Positions 18,889 to 27,361 of a stretch of DNA of 64,000 nucleotides are shown in pieces; the stretch's first letter is position 1; every line of letters begins with the position of its first letter. The notes below the pieces were generated by a model. It was not told the DNA's origin and did no database searches. It saw only the letters and a program-made list of their open reading frames with translations. Made by a program: the position numbers and the translations under genes. The DNA comes from CAZTQN01 sp964615765 (GTDB taxonomy: Bacteria > Planctomycetota > Phycisphaerae > Phycisphaerales > UBA1924), in assembly GCA_964615765.1 (NCBI GenBank), contig CAZTQN010000004.1, forward strand, positions 124,001-188,000, in the 5' to 3' direction.

Positions 18889-19317
18889 TCAGGCGGCGCG
18901 GAGGCGGGCCCGCCCGCCGGCACGGATCATGATCGAGGCGGCCGCGTCCAGGGCCTCGCGGCAGTCCGCCTCCAGATCGTCCGTCCACTTCGGGCCGAGG
19001 ACATCCTTCAGGGCGCCCAGCAGGGCCTCGCGGGCGACGCCGAAGTGGTGCGGCTGGACGCCGGCACGCTGGCAGCGGGCCCCGGCGTCTTCCAGCAGCG
19101 GCGCGATCGCGTCCAGGCGGTGCAGGTTCTTGACCAGGACGCTGAGCGCCGCGAGCACGTCGCGGTCGCGCTGCGACGCGTCGGGCGCGAACAGCGAGCG
19201 GATCACCGGCTGGGCCTCGAACAGGCGGGCGAAGAAGCCCTCGGCCAAGTCCGGCCCGCGGAACATGGCGGCGTTGAAGGCGGTGCGGATGTGCTGGATG
19301 TTGGTCGTGTTCATCAT
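18889..19317 (-). CDS. Single-domain globin-like protein lacking the proximal histidine
   Basis: The 142-residue protein aligns by eye with bacterial single-domain haemoglobins (Vgb/flavohaemoglobin globin domain) over helices A to H. Examples are FFARLFEAQPVIRSLF and GVQPHHFGVAREALLGALKD. The position of the proximal F8 His appears to be Cys82 (GARCQRAGVQP, where Vgb has a KH pair). The B10 Tyr position appears to be Phe. If so, haem binding is altered or lost. Two ATGs in tandem start the gene. It ends 83 nt upstream of aspS on the same strand. A sensor or degenerate globin is possible. Confidence 0.65.
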   Translation of the reverse strand: MMNTTNIQHIRTAFNAAMFRGPDLAEGFFARLFEAQPVIRSLFAPDASQRDRDVLAALSVLVKNLHRLDAIAPLLEDAGARCQRAGVQPHHFGVAREALLGALKDVLGPKWTDDLEADCREALDAAASIMIRAGGRARLRAA

Positions 19318-19417
19318 CCGTTCCCGGGCCGGCTGGGTGCCGTGGGCCCGCCTCTGATATCGCTATCGACCGGGACGGCGGCCAACTTTTTCCGGTCCGG
19401 ATCTCGCCGGACGGGTT

Positions 19418-20095
19418 TCACCAGGGCAGCGCGGTCCCGTCGTAGTTGATGAACCGCCCGTTATCGGCCCGGGAGAGCCCGTCGAGGGTGCCCAGCATGG
19501 TCGAGACGGCGTGGTCGACGGCGAGCGTCGCCTCCGGCCCGCCCATGTCCGTCCGCACCCAGCCCGGGTGCATCGCGACGCAGGTAAACCCCTCCGGCCC
19601 CAGTTCGTTCGCCAGGCTGCGGTTCATCTGGTTCAGGGCGGCCTTGCTGGCCCGGTACCCGTAGCTGGAGCCGCCGGTGTTGTTGGTGATCGAGCCGAGC
19701 TGGCTGGTGATCTGCACGACGCGGCGTACGGGCGCGGCCCGCAGGTGCGGCAGCACTGCCCGCGTCACCAGCAGCGGCGCGACGGCGTTCACGAACAGCA
19801 CGTGCGCGAGCTCGCGGGCCTCCAGGTCGGCGATGGACTTGGAGGTGGAACTGACGCCGGCGTTGTTGATGAGGATGTCGACCGGCTCGCCGCGCATCTG
19901 CTCGGGCAGCGCGGCGATGCTCTCGGGCGAGGCGACATCGAGCGTGAGCACCCAGGCGCCCAGGCGGATGAGTTCGCGAGCGCCGGCGGGGTCGCGGACG
20001 GTGGCCATGACCCGATTGCCGCGGGCGAGGAGTTGACGGGCGAACTCAAAGCCAAGGCCGCGGGAGGCGCCGGTGATGAGGTAGGTGGTGGGCAT
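19418..20095 (-). CDS. Short-chain dehydrogenase/reductase
   Basis: The 225-residue SDR has the NAD(P) motif TGASRGLG near the N terminus, NNAG, an active-site Ser region (QITSQLGSI) and the YGYRASK catalytic Tyr-Lys pair. Close relatives by pattern are C-factor/CsgA-like SDRs. The substrate is unknown. It lies 100 nt upstream of the globin on the same strand and the two might be cotranscribed. Confidence 0.9.
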   Translation of the reverse strand: MPTTYLITGASRGLGFEFARQLLARGNRVMATVRDPAGARELIRLGAWVLTLDVASPESIAALPEQMRGEPVDILINNAGVSSTSKSIADLEARELAHVLFVNAVAPLLVTRAVLPHLRAAPVRRVVQITSQLGSITNNTGGSSYGYRASKAALNQMNRSLANELGPEGFTCVAMHPGWVRTDMGGPEATLAVDHAVSTMLGTLDGLSRADNGRFINYDGTALPW

Positions 20096-20206
20096 TGCGG
20101 GAGATTAGGAGAGAGCCGGTCCGCGGAGGTGACGGAGGGGCACAGAGCGCGCGGAGGGAGGCGGGCTATACGCGAAGGAGAGAAGGTTTGGAGTGCGATC
20201 CAAGAG

Positions 20207-20239
20207 ACCCACCCCTTGCCCCCTCCGTCTGGGAGGGGA
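20207..20239. repeat. Palindromic core repeat, copy 1 (divergent)
   Basis: ACCCACCCC then CCCCCTCC/GGGAGGGG stem arms with TCT-like loop. This is a diverged copy of the core seen at 28.67, 31.31, 47.84, 51.07 and 61.32 kb. Confidence 0.75.
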
Positions 20240-20372
20240 TGAGAGCATCTGAGCGCGCTACGCGGTGACTTGGAGGGTTGCGCGGCGGTGCGGTTGGGTC
20301 GGGTGTTCGGTTGTGGGACGTTGGGGCGGTGGAGGCGGGCGGCGTGGTCGATGGTGCGCGGGAGGTGTGCGC

Positions 20373-20594
20373 ATGATCGATCTTGACCATCCCGCGGTGA
20401 TGCTGTCCGGCATGTTCATCAGCCTGGTTGGGACCGGGCTGTTCATCTATGGGAAGAAGCAGGCGGATCTGCTGGTGATGCTGGGCGGCGTGGTGTTGTG
20501 CGTGGAGCCGTTCTTCGTCACGTCGCTGGGCGGGCTGTGGGGGATCGCGGCGGCCGTGGTTGGTGGGATGGTGTATCTGAAGCGGGCGGGGTGA
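20373..20594 (+). CDS. Small two-helix membrane protein
   Basis: The 73-residue protein has a good GGGAGG site about 8 nt before the ATG. It contains hydrophobic segments at about residues 9-25 (GMFISLVGTGLFIYG), 32-50 and 52-68, separated by a KKQ basic turn. It resembles a widespread small uncharacterised family with the same GTGLFIYGKKQ signature. The function is unknown, and no partner is evident because neighbours are on the other strand. Confidence 0.7.
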   Translation: MIDLDHPAVMLSGMFISLVGTGLFIYGKKQADLLVMLGGVVLCVEPFFVTSLGGLWGIAAAVVGGMVYLKRAG

Positions 20595-20626
20595 GGAGGG
20601 GTTGAGCGCGAAGGTGTGAGGATGCC

Positions 20627-20653
20627 GACCCCACGCGGAGCGTGGGGGTACCC
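20627..20653. repeat. CCCCACGC-GGA-GCGTGGGG palindrome, copy 1
   Basis: A perfect 8-bp stem with a GGA loop is followed by GGTACCCA. A second copy with identical flanks is at 51121-51148. Similar CGCGGAGCG-centred palindromes are common dispersed repeats in many bacteria. Confidence 0.7.
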
Positions 20654-20700
20654 AGGTACTCGGGGCGGGAGACGTCACGCCGCGGGGTGGTGTTCGTGGC

Positions 20701-22368
20701 TTATTCGAAGCGGCCGTGGATGGTGAGGGGGAAGTCGTGGATGGCGGCGATCTGGGCGGCGGACTTGCTCTGGACGTTCGCGTAGCGGTTCACGAGGGCT
20801 TCGGCGGCGGCCTTGGGGGCGCTGTCGCCGAGGGTGATGCGGGACATCTGGCGGAACTTGTGCGCGAGGATGGCGTCGAGGTCGGCGGTGGTGTTGCGCG
20901 CGTGGCCGGAGGGGTACATGACCAGGCCAGAGTCGAACGACTGGCCGTCGGCGGCGTGGATCTGGATGGAGGTGGGGATGCCGTCGGGGTAGCGGCGGTC
21001 GTACTCGGCCCCGCCGTGCTCGAAGGTCATCTTGGCCATGAGGGCGCGGGTGACGGGGTGGTGGATGGCCTGGTGCGAGAAGTCGTCGGGCAGGAGCATG
21101 AGGTTCTGGAAGTTGAACTCCCGCGCGCCGGCCTGGCGGGCTTCCAAAGCGCGGCGGAGTTTGGTGCAGACGAGGTAGAGCATTGAGTGATCGGCCGACT
21201 GGCGCGTCTTCGGGTCGCGCTTGGCGGGGTCGCCGATGATGCCGAAGGCGGGCTCGTAGGCGGTGACGACGATGCGCTGGATGTTGTTACCGGCGGCGTC
21301 GTCGAGCAGGTTCGGGGCCTTGTTGATGAGGTCGATGAGGCCCTGGAGTGCGCCGGCGGACTGGTGCTCGTAGAGGCCGAGCTTGAAGTGCATGCCCATG
21401 ACGGCGAAGTCGGTGCCGGAGAGGCCCAGGACCAGGTCGAACGGCGAGCGCTTGCCCTTCTTGATGGCTTCGGCGTCGGGGTGGCCGGCGCGTTCGGCGT
21501 CTTTGCCGGCGAAGAGGCAGAAGATGGCTTCGGGGTTGCGGAAGATGTCGCGCGGGCCGAGGAAGCCGGCCATGGAGCGCTTCATCGCGAGGATGGCGGC
21601 TTCGGAGCTGATGGCGGCGGAGGCGCCCTTGGAGTCGGAGAGTTGCTTGCCGGCGCGGATGGCGCGGAAAGGGATGTAGTGGGCCAGCACCATGCCGACG
21701 GCGGACTCGATCTGCTCGGGCGTGGCCTTGAGCATGGCGCCGTAGGTGATGGCGGAGGCGATGGCGCCGTGGACGACGTGGTCGACCTTGTAGGTCTTGA
21801 GGCTGAAGACCTCGGCGAGGCGGCCGCGGATCTCGTCGAGGAGGATCATGCCCTTAAGGGCGAACGCGCCGTTCAGGCCCATGATCTGCGCGGCGGCGAC
21901 GGGGACGGCGTAGAAGTCGTTGTGCCCGAACTCGCCGGCGGTGTGGCCGAGCTTCGGGTTGAAGCCGAAGTTGGTGCCGTTGGAGTCCCACTCGCGCACG
22001 GCGGCGTTGTTGGCGACGATGGCCTTCTCGGGCTGCACGGGGACGGCGGAGCCGAAGACGGTGGCGCCGAAACCACGGCGACCTTCGCCGGGGCCGAGCG
22101 TGCCGGTGCCGACGGGCGGCGTGGGGTAGGCGAGTGCTTCCTGGCGGAGCAGGACGGGGGCGTTGGTGCCGAGCGCGAGGGCGGAGACGCCGCACATGCA
22201 GGCGTCGGTGTGGAAGAGTTCCGTCTTCTTGAGCACGACGGGATCGGGCTCGGCGAAGCCGTCGTCGCCGGGCTTGGCCCAGATGAACTTGAGGGCGTAT
22301 TCGGCGAGGCCGAGGGCCTGGTTGGAGTCGGCGGGGAGGGTGACGTGCGCGTCGGCGGTGGGCGGCAT
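20701..22368 (-). CDS. MmgE/PrpD family protein (2-methylcitrate dehydratase-like)
   Basis: Starting at the ATG at 22368, the 555-residue protein matches MmgE/PrpD dehydratases. Examples are YKVDHVVHGAIASAITYGA, the SDSKGASAAISSEAAILA region, FKLGLYEHQSAGALQGLIDL, and a C-terminal domain ending with dimer-lid elements. PrpD converts 2-methylcitrate to methylaconitate in propionate degradation. Other family members act on cis-aconitate or unknown tricarboxylates. No prpB or prpC lies nearby, so the substrate is open. The family is usually 450-490 residues; the extra length is at the N terminus. Confidence 0.82.
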   Translation of the reverse strand: MPPTADAHVTLPADSNQALGLAEYALKFIWAKPGDDGFAEPDPVVLKKTELFHTDACMCGVSALALGTNAPVLLRQEALAYPTPPVGTGTLGPGEGRRGFGATVFGSAVPVQPEKAIVANNAAVREWDSNGTNFGFNPKLGHTAGEFGHNDFYAVPVAAAQIMGLNGAFALKGMILLDEIRGRLAEVFSLKTYKVDHVVHGAIASAITYGAMLKATPEQIESAVGMVLAHYIPFRAIRAGKQLSDSKGASAAISSEAAILAMKRSMAGFLGPRDIFRNPEAIFCLFAGKDAERAGHPDAEAIKKGKRSPFDLVLGLSGTDFAVMGMHFKLGLYEHQSAGALQGLIDLINKAPNLLDDAAGNNIQRIVVTAYEPAFGIIGDPAKRDPKTRQSADHSMLYLVCTKLRRALEARQAGAREFNFQNLMLLPDDFSHQAIHHPVTRALMAKMTFEHGGAEYDRRYPDGIPTSIQIHAADGQSFDSGLVMYPSGHARNTTADLDAILAHKFRQMSRITLGDSAPKAAAEALVNRYANVQSKSAAQIAAIHDFPLTIHGRFE

Positions 22369-22448
22369 GGTGAATGGCTCCGGAAGAGGGCCAAGGCTAT
22401 TCCGGAGGGGGGAGCACGCCGACACGCGAAACCCGGCGGATGCCCGGG

Positions 22449-24485
22449 CTAGCAGCCGGCGAACCAGGCGGCGAGGAAGTCGAAGAGATCCTGCGGCGTG
22501 ACGCCGGCGAGGGCGTTGAAGTCCGCGGCTGGGCCGCCGGAAAACCAGGCCGCGAGGAAGGTGAACAAGTCCTGGACGGTGGCCTGTCCGGAGCAGTCGA
22601 TGTCCCCGCGGCATGGGCAGGGGCCGATGAGGCGCGCGACGAGCCAGTCGGCGGCTTGGGTATCGGTCGCGGCCCCGAGAGCCCCGTGCCCGGCGCCGGC
22701 GACGGTGGTGTAGACGTGGGGCACGCCGACGGCGGCCAGCGCGTCGCGGAGTCGGGTGCTCTGGCCGATCGGCACGGTGCGGTCTTGGTCGCCGTGCGCG
22801 ATGAAGACCGGCGGGTCATTCGGATCGATGTGCGTGATGGGGTTGGCAAGGGCCGCGGTGTGGGCGAGGGCGGGGAACGGGGGCGAAGGGTTGGACAGAT
22901 TCGCGCGGAGCCAGGCGAGTCCTTGTCCGGGTTGAGACACGCCCAGCAATCGGCTTTCGGGAGAGTCCGGGTCGTCGTGGTTGAATGAGCAGCCGATGGC
23001 CTGAGCGGTGCAGTCGGGCTGCATGTTGAGGATGTCGGTCGGGCCGAAGTAGCTAATGCCTGCGGTCACGGGGGTGGTGAACGCGAGGTTGCCGCCGACA
23101 TCGCCTTCGAGTTCGGGGTTGGCGCCGCTGGTGGTCATCAAGGCGGCGAGGTGCCCGCCGGCTGAGGAACCCCATACACCGATGCGGGCGGTGTCGATGT
23201 TGTAGAGGGCGGCGTTTGCGAGCAGGAAGCGGAGGGCGGCTTTGCAGTCGTGGATCTGCGCGGGAAAGGCGGCTTGAGTCGAGAGGCGATAGCCGACGGT
23301 GGCGACGGTGATCCCGCGGGCGCGGAGGTTGAGCGCGAAGGCGGGGACTTGATTGTGATCTCCAGATTGCCAGCCCCCGCCGTGGATCCAGAGCAGGAGC
23401 GGGCGGCGGCCGGTGCCGGAGGTCGCGGCGAAGATGTCCATGCGCAGGGGCGTGTCGCCGGTGAAGGTGGGTGCGGTGGCGAAGACGACGTCGTTCCACG
23501 TGGGGAGGTTGGGGTTGCCGCCGCCGCCAGAGCCCGCCGCGGTGAGCATGTATTGCCAGACGGGCTTGTACACCGGCGTGCCGTTCGAAGAACGCGGGGT
23601 CACGGAGTCGATGACGACGCTGTTGTGGTATTGGCCCGGGATCGCGGGCTCGATGGACGAGGAGAGTTGCTGGACGTTGTTAAAGGGGGAAGGGGTGACG
23701 GCGATGTCGGTCGCGGGGCCGAGCATGCCCAGCGCGTTCCAGAAGGCGACCTTGGCCGTGAGTGCGTCCTGCACATGGCAGAACCCGAAGCAGCGCGTGG
23801 GCGGGGTGGCGAAGGCGTTCCACCATGCGGCGGGGTTGCCGGGGCCGCCGTCGGCGGCGGGCGCGGAGGTGCACAGCCGGCTCACGGCATGGGTGCGGGC
23901 GATGACTCCGGCGTTACCGCCGCCTTGGGAGTGCCCCCACAGCGTGATGCGGTCCCACTGGATCGCCTCGTCGATGACGAACGCGTCCCAGCCTTCGTCG
24001 GGGTGCTGTGCGTGCAGGGCGGCGAGCACCTTGATGAGCCGGTTCTCGATCGAATCAGCGCGGGCGACGGTGATGAGCGGTGTGCGGTCGACGCCGTCGA
24101 CGATCTCGCGTCGGAGCGCTTCTGGGCAGGCGGGGTCGCCGGCGCAGACGACGAAAGGGCTCCAGTCGTTGGGATACGTGAGCCCGAGGGCGTGGTAGCC
24201 GAGTTCGCCGGCGGTGCGGAGCAGGTCGCGGGCGCCTTGGCCGGTGCCGCCGAGGCCGTGGAGGAAGAGGCAGAGCTCGCCGCGGCGTGCGGCCGGGTCG
24301 GTATGGATGACCACGGCGTGATTGGCCGTCCAGGAGGAGATTTGCGGGTCGGTCGATTGTGGCGCGATCGACTGCTCCCGCAGCGCCTGAGCGTCGGCGG
24401 GTGTCGCGACGACCTGCGCGAGGCACGCAGCCAGAAGGACGGGGATGTTGGCAAACATGCGGCGGGCGGACGCTCGCGGGGGCAT
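22449..24485 (-). CDS. Exported double alpha/beta-hydrolase with dockerin-like tail
   Basis: The ATG at 24485 has AGGAGGAG 8 nt upstream and gives 678 residues. A signal peptide (FANIPVLLAACLAQ, cleavage near TPADAQA) is followed by a first hydrolase-like domain with HSQGGG nucleophile elbow (about 195-200). A second esterase/lipase domain follows with oxyanion motif HGGGW (about 380), elbow GSSAGG (about 445), and late Asp and His (HGDQDRTVP, GAGHGALG). The C terminus holds two calcium-loop repeats (CRGDIDCSGQATVQDLFTFL, then ADFNALAGVTPQDLFDFLAA) ending WFAGC. Fused tandem hydrolases suggest feruloyl/acetyl-xylan esterase-type polysaccharide de-esterification, which is inference. It is likely an operon with the CPBP gene upstream (55 nt). 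Confidence 0.8.
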   Translation of the reverse strand: MPPRASARRMFANIPVLLAACLAQVVATPADAQALREQSIAPQSTDPQISSWTANHAVVIHTDPAARRGELCLFLHGLGGTGQGARDLLRTAGELGYHALGLTYPNDWSPFVVCAGDPACPEALRREIVDGVDRTPLITVARADSIENRLIKVLAALHAQHPDEGWDAFVIDEAIQWDRITLWGHSQGGGNAGVIARTHAVSRLCTSAPAADGGPGNPAAWWNAFATPPTRCFGFCHVQDALTAKVAFWNALGMLGPATDIAVTPSPFNNVQQLSSSIEPAIPGQYHNSVVIDSVTPRSSNGTPVYKPVWQYMLTAAGSGGGGNPNLPTWNDVVFATAPTFTGDTPLRMDIFAATSGTGRRPLLLWIHGGGWQSGDHNQVPAFALNLRARGITVATVGYRLSTQAAFPAQIHDCKAALRFLLANAALYNIDTARIGVWGSSAGGHLAALMTTSGANPELEGDVGGNLAFTTPVTAGISYFGPTDILNMQPDCTAQAIGCSFNHDDPDSPESRLLGVSQPGQGLAWLRANLSNPSPPFPALAHTAALANPITHIDPNDPPVFIAHGDQDRTVPIGQSTRLRDALAAVGVPHVYTTVAGAGHGALGAATDTQAADWLVARLIGPCPCRGDIDCSGQATVQDLFTFLAAWFSGGPAADFNALAGVTPQDLFDFLAAWFAGC

Positions 24486-24540
24486 GGAAACTCCTCCTGC
24501 CGTGCTCAACGCCGACGGGGGAGGGCGTATTGCGTCTGTG

Positions 24541-25179
24541 TTATCGCCCCGCGCCCATGTAGAAGTACCAGCCCCAGCCGATGGTGAAGAGCATGCAGCC
24601 GTGGAGGGCGTGCTCGATGCAGGCGGCGGCGAGGGAGCGGTGTTTCTCGAGGGTTCGGGCGAAGATGATGCCGCCGACGGTGCTGAGGGCGACGGCGATC
24701 CAGTTGTGCATGACGATGTGGGCGTAGCCGAAGATGATGCCGGTGATGAGCCAGCCGCGGGGCCCGAGGGCGAGCGGGCCGAGGCGGCGGGCGGCGTATT
24801 GGCGGTAGGCGAGTTCCTGCGGGAAGACGCTCAGGAGCGGGTAGAAGAGCATGACGAGCGCGTAGATCTGCGGGCGCTCGCGCGGGAAGGCGAGCAGGCG
24901 ATCGGGCTCAAAGGCGGCGAGGACGGCGGTTGCGGCGACGCCGGCGATGGCGAGGCGCAGGAGGATGCCGGGCATCGCGGCGCGGACGCCGGCGAAGTTC
25001 CAGAGCCAGGCGCGTTCAAAGGCCGGGTCGCGGCGCAGGATGGCCAGGCAGATGAGGCCTTGCAGCCAGAGCGCGGGGAACAGGAGCGACGGCGGGAGGA
25101 CGAAGGCGGCGATGGTGGGGAGCGCGGCGAGGAGGAGGAGGACTTCGAGGAGGCGGGAAGCGTTGGCGGTGGTAGGCAT
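24541..25179 (-). CDS. CPBP-type intramembrane protease (CAAX/Abi family)
   Basis: The ATG at 25179 gives 212 residues with about six hydrophobic segments. Family motifs are FPQELAYRQY (motif 1; the first Glu of EExxxR is Gln), FGYAHI (motif 2 FxxxH) and a later HNW-type motif 3. Family members cleave prenylated or bacteriocin-related membrane substrates, or act in self-immunity. The QE variant is seen in a subgroup of the family, and whether it is active is uncertain. It lies divergent to the NACHT gene and upstream of the esterase. Confidence 0.8.
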   Translation of the reverse strand: MPTTANASRLLEVLLLLAALPTIAAFVLPPSLLFPALWLQGLICLAILRRDPAFERAWLWNFAGVRAAMPGILLRLAIAGVAATAVLAAFEPDRLLAFPRERPQIYALVMLFYPLLSVFPQELAYRQYAARRLGPLALGPRGWLITGIIFGYAHIVMHNWIAVALSTVGGIIFARTLEKHRSLAAACIEHALHGCMLFTIGWGWYFYMGAGR

Positions 25180-25218
25180 GCTTCCCGCAACTCTACGCAG
25201 AGCTTGAGAATACCGCAC

Positions 25219-25247
25219 TTGCACCAAGACACATTCTCGACTAGAAT
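25219..25247 (+). promoter_or_regulatory. Strong promoter of the NACHT gene
   Basis: TTGCAC (25219-25224) and TAGAAT (25242-25247) are separated by exactly 17 nt. Transcription would start near 25254, leaving a leader of about 20 nt that contains GGAGG. Confidence 0.75.
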
Positions 25248-25273
25248 GCCAGCGTCCGGTGACGGAGGCGACC

Positions 25274-27043
25274 ATGGAAATCAACCCAGATGTCATTATT
25301 AACAAATTGCTAGCTACAATCGCCTCAAATTTGGTAACGCGCGTTTTGGACACCCTTAGAGAAAAGCTCAGCAACCGAGCGGAACAATTTGAGTTCACCT
25401 GGAAGCGAGAACTGCCTGCATATCTTGCAGCCGCGTCCGCTCGCCATGACCGCGTCAAGACCCTGCTGAACCGCGAGACTGCTGCCGAGCTGTACGATAT
25501 CTACGTAGACCTTGATCTTCAATCAGGCAGTGCAAACATTCACCTCGCCAGCTGGACAAAACTGCTTTCGCACGGGACCAAGCACATAATCACCGCCACG
25601 GGCGGCGCCGGCAAATCCATGCTTATGCGACACTTGTTTCTTGGGTCTGTCGCCACTGGGAATTCACTTCCCATATTCTTTGATCTACGCAACGTAAACG
25701 CTGGGTCGACAGACATCGTCGACCATTTGCTCCTGTTGCTCTCGCAACACAAGCTAGAACTAACTAGAGATCAGTTTCAAGAGTTGCTTGACAAAGGGCT
25801 GCTGGCCGTCTTTTTGGATGGCTTTGACGAAGTTGATCCTGAGCTTCGGCAGGAAGTTCGCATGCAAATTAGGCTCTTGACAGAACGATCCGCTGACACG
25901 CCGGTGATTGTCTCCTCGCGGCCGGACGACGAATTTATCGGATGGTCTTCATTTCGCCAGTGGACAGTCCAAGGTTTGGACAAAGCTCGGGCAGTAGCAC
26001 TTGTCGAGAAACTCAACTTTGACAAGAGCACCAAGGACCGGTTTGTAGGCGAGTTGCGCAAGCGCCTGTATGACCAGCATGCATCATTTGCCTCTGTGCC
26101 GCTACTGCTCACCATCATGTTCCTGTCGCACCTGTCCAATGCAGACATTCCCCTGAAGCGGCATTTGTTTTACGCCCAGGCGTTCGAAGCCCTCTGGAAC
26201 CGGCATGATGCGACCAAGGACGGCTACAAGCGACATATATCTTGCGGACTTGCTATGGACGATTTTATCGCAGTGCTATGCGGCACCAGCATGCAGATGT
26301 ATGTGAAAAATCAAACAAAGGCTACCCAATCGGATTTGTGTCTGTTTATTGCCAAATCAGCAAAGCTATGCGACGTAACGGTGAATCCGGAGAAGTTTCT
26401 TTGGGATCTTCGCGAGTCGGTGTGCGTGTACATACAGGATGGTCTCGAGCTTGCGTATGCCCACCGCAGCTTTCTGGAGTATCATGCCGCGCTATTTCTC
26501 ACTACACGACCATCTTCAATCACTTCCAAACTATGGCCTCATGCACTTCGTCGTTTTGGTCAAGACGACGTACTCGGTCTTGCTCATGAAATGAACACGC
26601 CCATTGTCGAAGAGGCGGTACTGCAACCGTTCATGACGAGGCTGTTGAATGAACTTCGACTTCCGATAAATGCGACTTCAACGGAGTGTTTTCTGCGCGT
26701 CTCGGAGTGGGCGTTCGACTTCTTTCAGTGCGGGCCGCCTCACGAAAGAGTTTTTGTCATAAGGCCAAACATGCACGCCGACTTTAATGTGCTAGTTTTT
26801 ATCTGCGTAGAATATTCAGATAAATCTAAACTAGACTTGCAGTATGTCGCTGTGCATGATTCGGTCGAAGAGTCGATCCTGGTTGCCTCGGAAGAGATGC
26901 GATTCGACAAGGCGAAGATGGAGGCAGTAAAGCGATGCTTCCCGTTCTTCCCAGCACTGTTCGGTCGTTTAATTTCCTCAGCGGCCCGTCTGAATCAGGC
27001 TGTCAACGATCGCGGTGCCTCCGCAGACTCTGCGTTCTCCTAA
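25274..27043 (+). CDS. NACHT-domain STAND NTPase, probable anti-phage sensor
   Basis: The ATG at 25274 is preceded by GGAGG with 5-nt spacing, giving 589 residues; a GTG at 25259 is less likely. There is a helical N-terminal region (1-90) with no recognised effector domain. The NACHT module follows: Walker A TGGAGKSM (109-116), Walker B VFLDGFDEVD (179-188) and sensor SSRPDD (214-219). The NACHT-associated helical motif AYAHRSFLEYHAALFL is at about 394-409. The C-terminal 170 residues match nothing I know and may sense phage products. Codon use is AT-rich (AGA, ATA, TTG common), unlike all neighbours, a sign of horizontal transfer. Bacterial NACHT proteins are established anti-phage NLR relatives; the trigger and output are unknown. 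Confidence 0.88.
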   Translation: MEINPDVIINKLLATIASNLVTRVLDTLREKLSNRAEQFEFTWKRELPAYLAAASARHDRVKTLLNRETAAELYDIYVDLDLQSGSANIHLASWTKLLSHGTKHIITATGGAGKSMLMRHLFLGSVATGNSLPIFFDLRNVNAGSTDIVDHLLLLLSQHKLELTRDQFQELLDKGLLAVFLDGFDEVDPELRQEVRMQIRLLTERSADTPVIVSSRPDDEFIGWSSFRQWTVQGLDKARAVALVEKLNFDKSTKDRFVGELRKRLYDQHASFASVPLLLTIMFLSHLSNADIPLKRHLFYAQAFEALWNRHDATKDGYKRHISCGLAMDDFIAVLCGTSMQMYVKNQTKATQSDLCLFIAKSAKLCDVTVNPEKFLWDLRESVCVYIQDGLELAYAHRSFLEYHAALFLTTRPSSITSKLWPHALRRFGQDDVLGLAHEMNTPIVEEAVLQPFMTRLLNELRLPINATSTECFLRVSEWAFDFFQCGPPHERVFVIRPNMHADFNVLVFICVEYSDKSKLDLQYVAVHDSVEESILVASEEMRFDKAKMEAVKRCFPFFPALFGRLISSAARLNQAVNDRGASADSAFS

Positions 27044-27257
27044 CCCGTAGCGATCTGCTTGTCGTAGGCAGCAAGAAGGCACGGCACGCCAGGAGATCTT
27101 CGCGGGTGAGGCCCGGGTAGTTGGCGAGCACCTCAGCCTGGGACCAGCCGTGGGCGAGGAGGCCGACGAGTAACTCGACACTGAGGCGGGTGCCGCGGAC
27201 GACGGGTTTGCCGGCGAGGATCGCGGGGTCGAGGATGATGCGGTCGAGGTCGGGCAT
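27003..27257 (-). CDS. DUF433 antitoxin-like protein with altered C terminus
   Basis: The 84-residue product begins MPDLDRIILDPAILAGKPVV and continues RGTRLSVELLVGLLAHGW and YPGLTREDLLACRAF, a near-perfect DUF433 protein for 59 residues. It then turns into an Arg/Ser-rich tail where the family normally has a short helical end. The gene's last 41 nt overlap the 3' end of the NACHT gene on the other strand, so the tail is probably new sequence joined at the island edge, or a frameshift. DUF433 proteins usually pair with a PIN-like DUF5615 toxin downstream; none is present. It may be a remnant of a toxin-antitoxin pair cut by the island. Confidence 0.7.
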   Translation of the reverse strand: MPDLDRIILDPAILAGKPVVRGTRLSVELLVGLLAHGWSQAEVLANYPGLTREDLLACRAFLLPTTSRSLRVRRTQSLRRHRDR

Positions 27258-27361
27258 TGGGGGAGTTTATGCGTGGGCGGGGGAGGCCGGGGTTTGCCCA
27301 AGATTCGGGCGGGTGCGTGGGTGGTGGGCGTCGGGGGCGGGGCGGGTTCCTAAAGTGCGGC

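Noticed and set aside
20701..22368. Complete methylcitrate cycle locus
   Set aside because: Only the PrpD-like gene is present; no prpB, prpC or acnD-like gene is adjacent.
24541..27043. CPBP protease and NACHT gene as one defence operon
   Set aside because: They are divergent, and the CPBP gene has the resident codon use and pairs with the esterase downstream.
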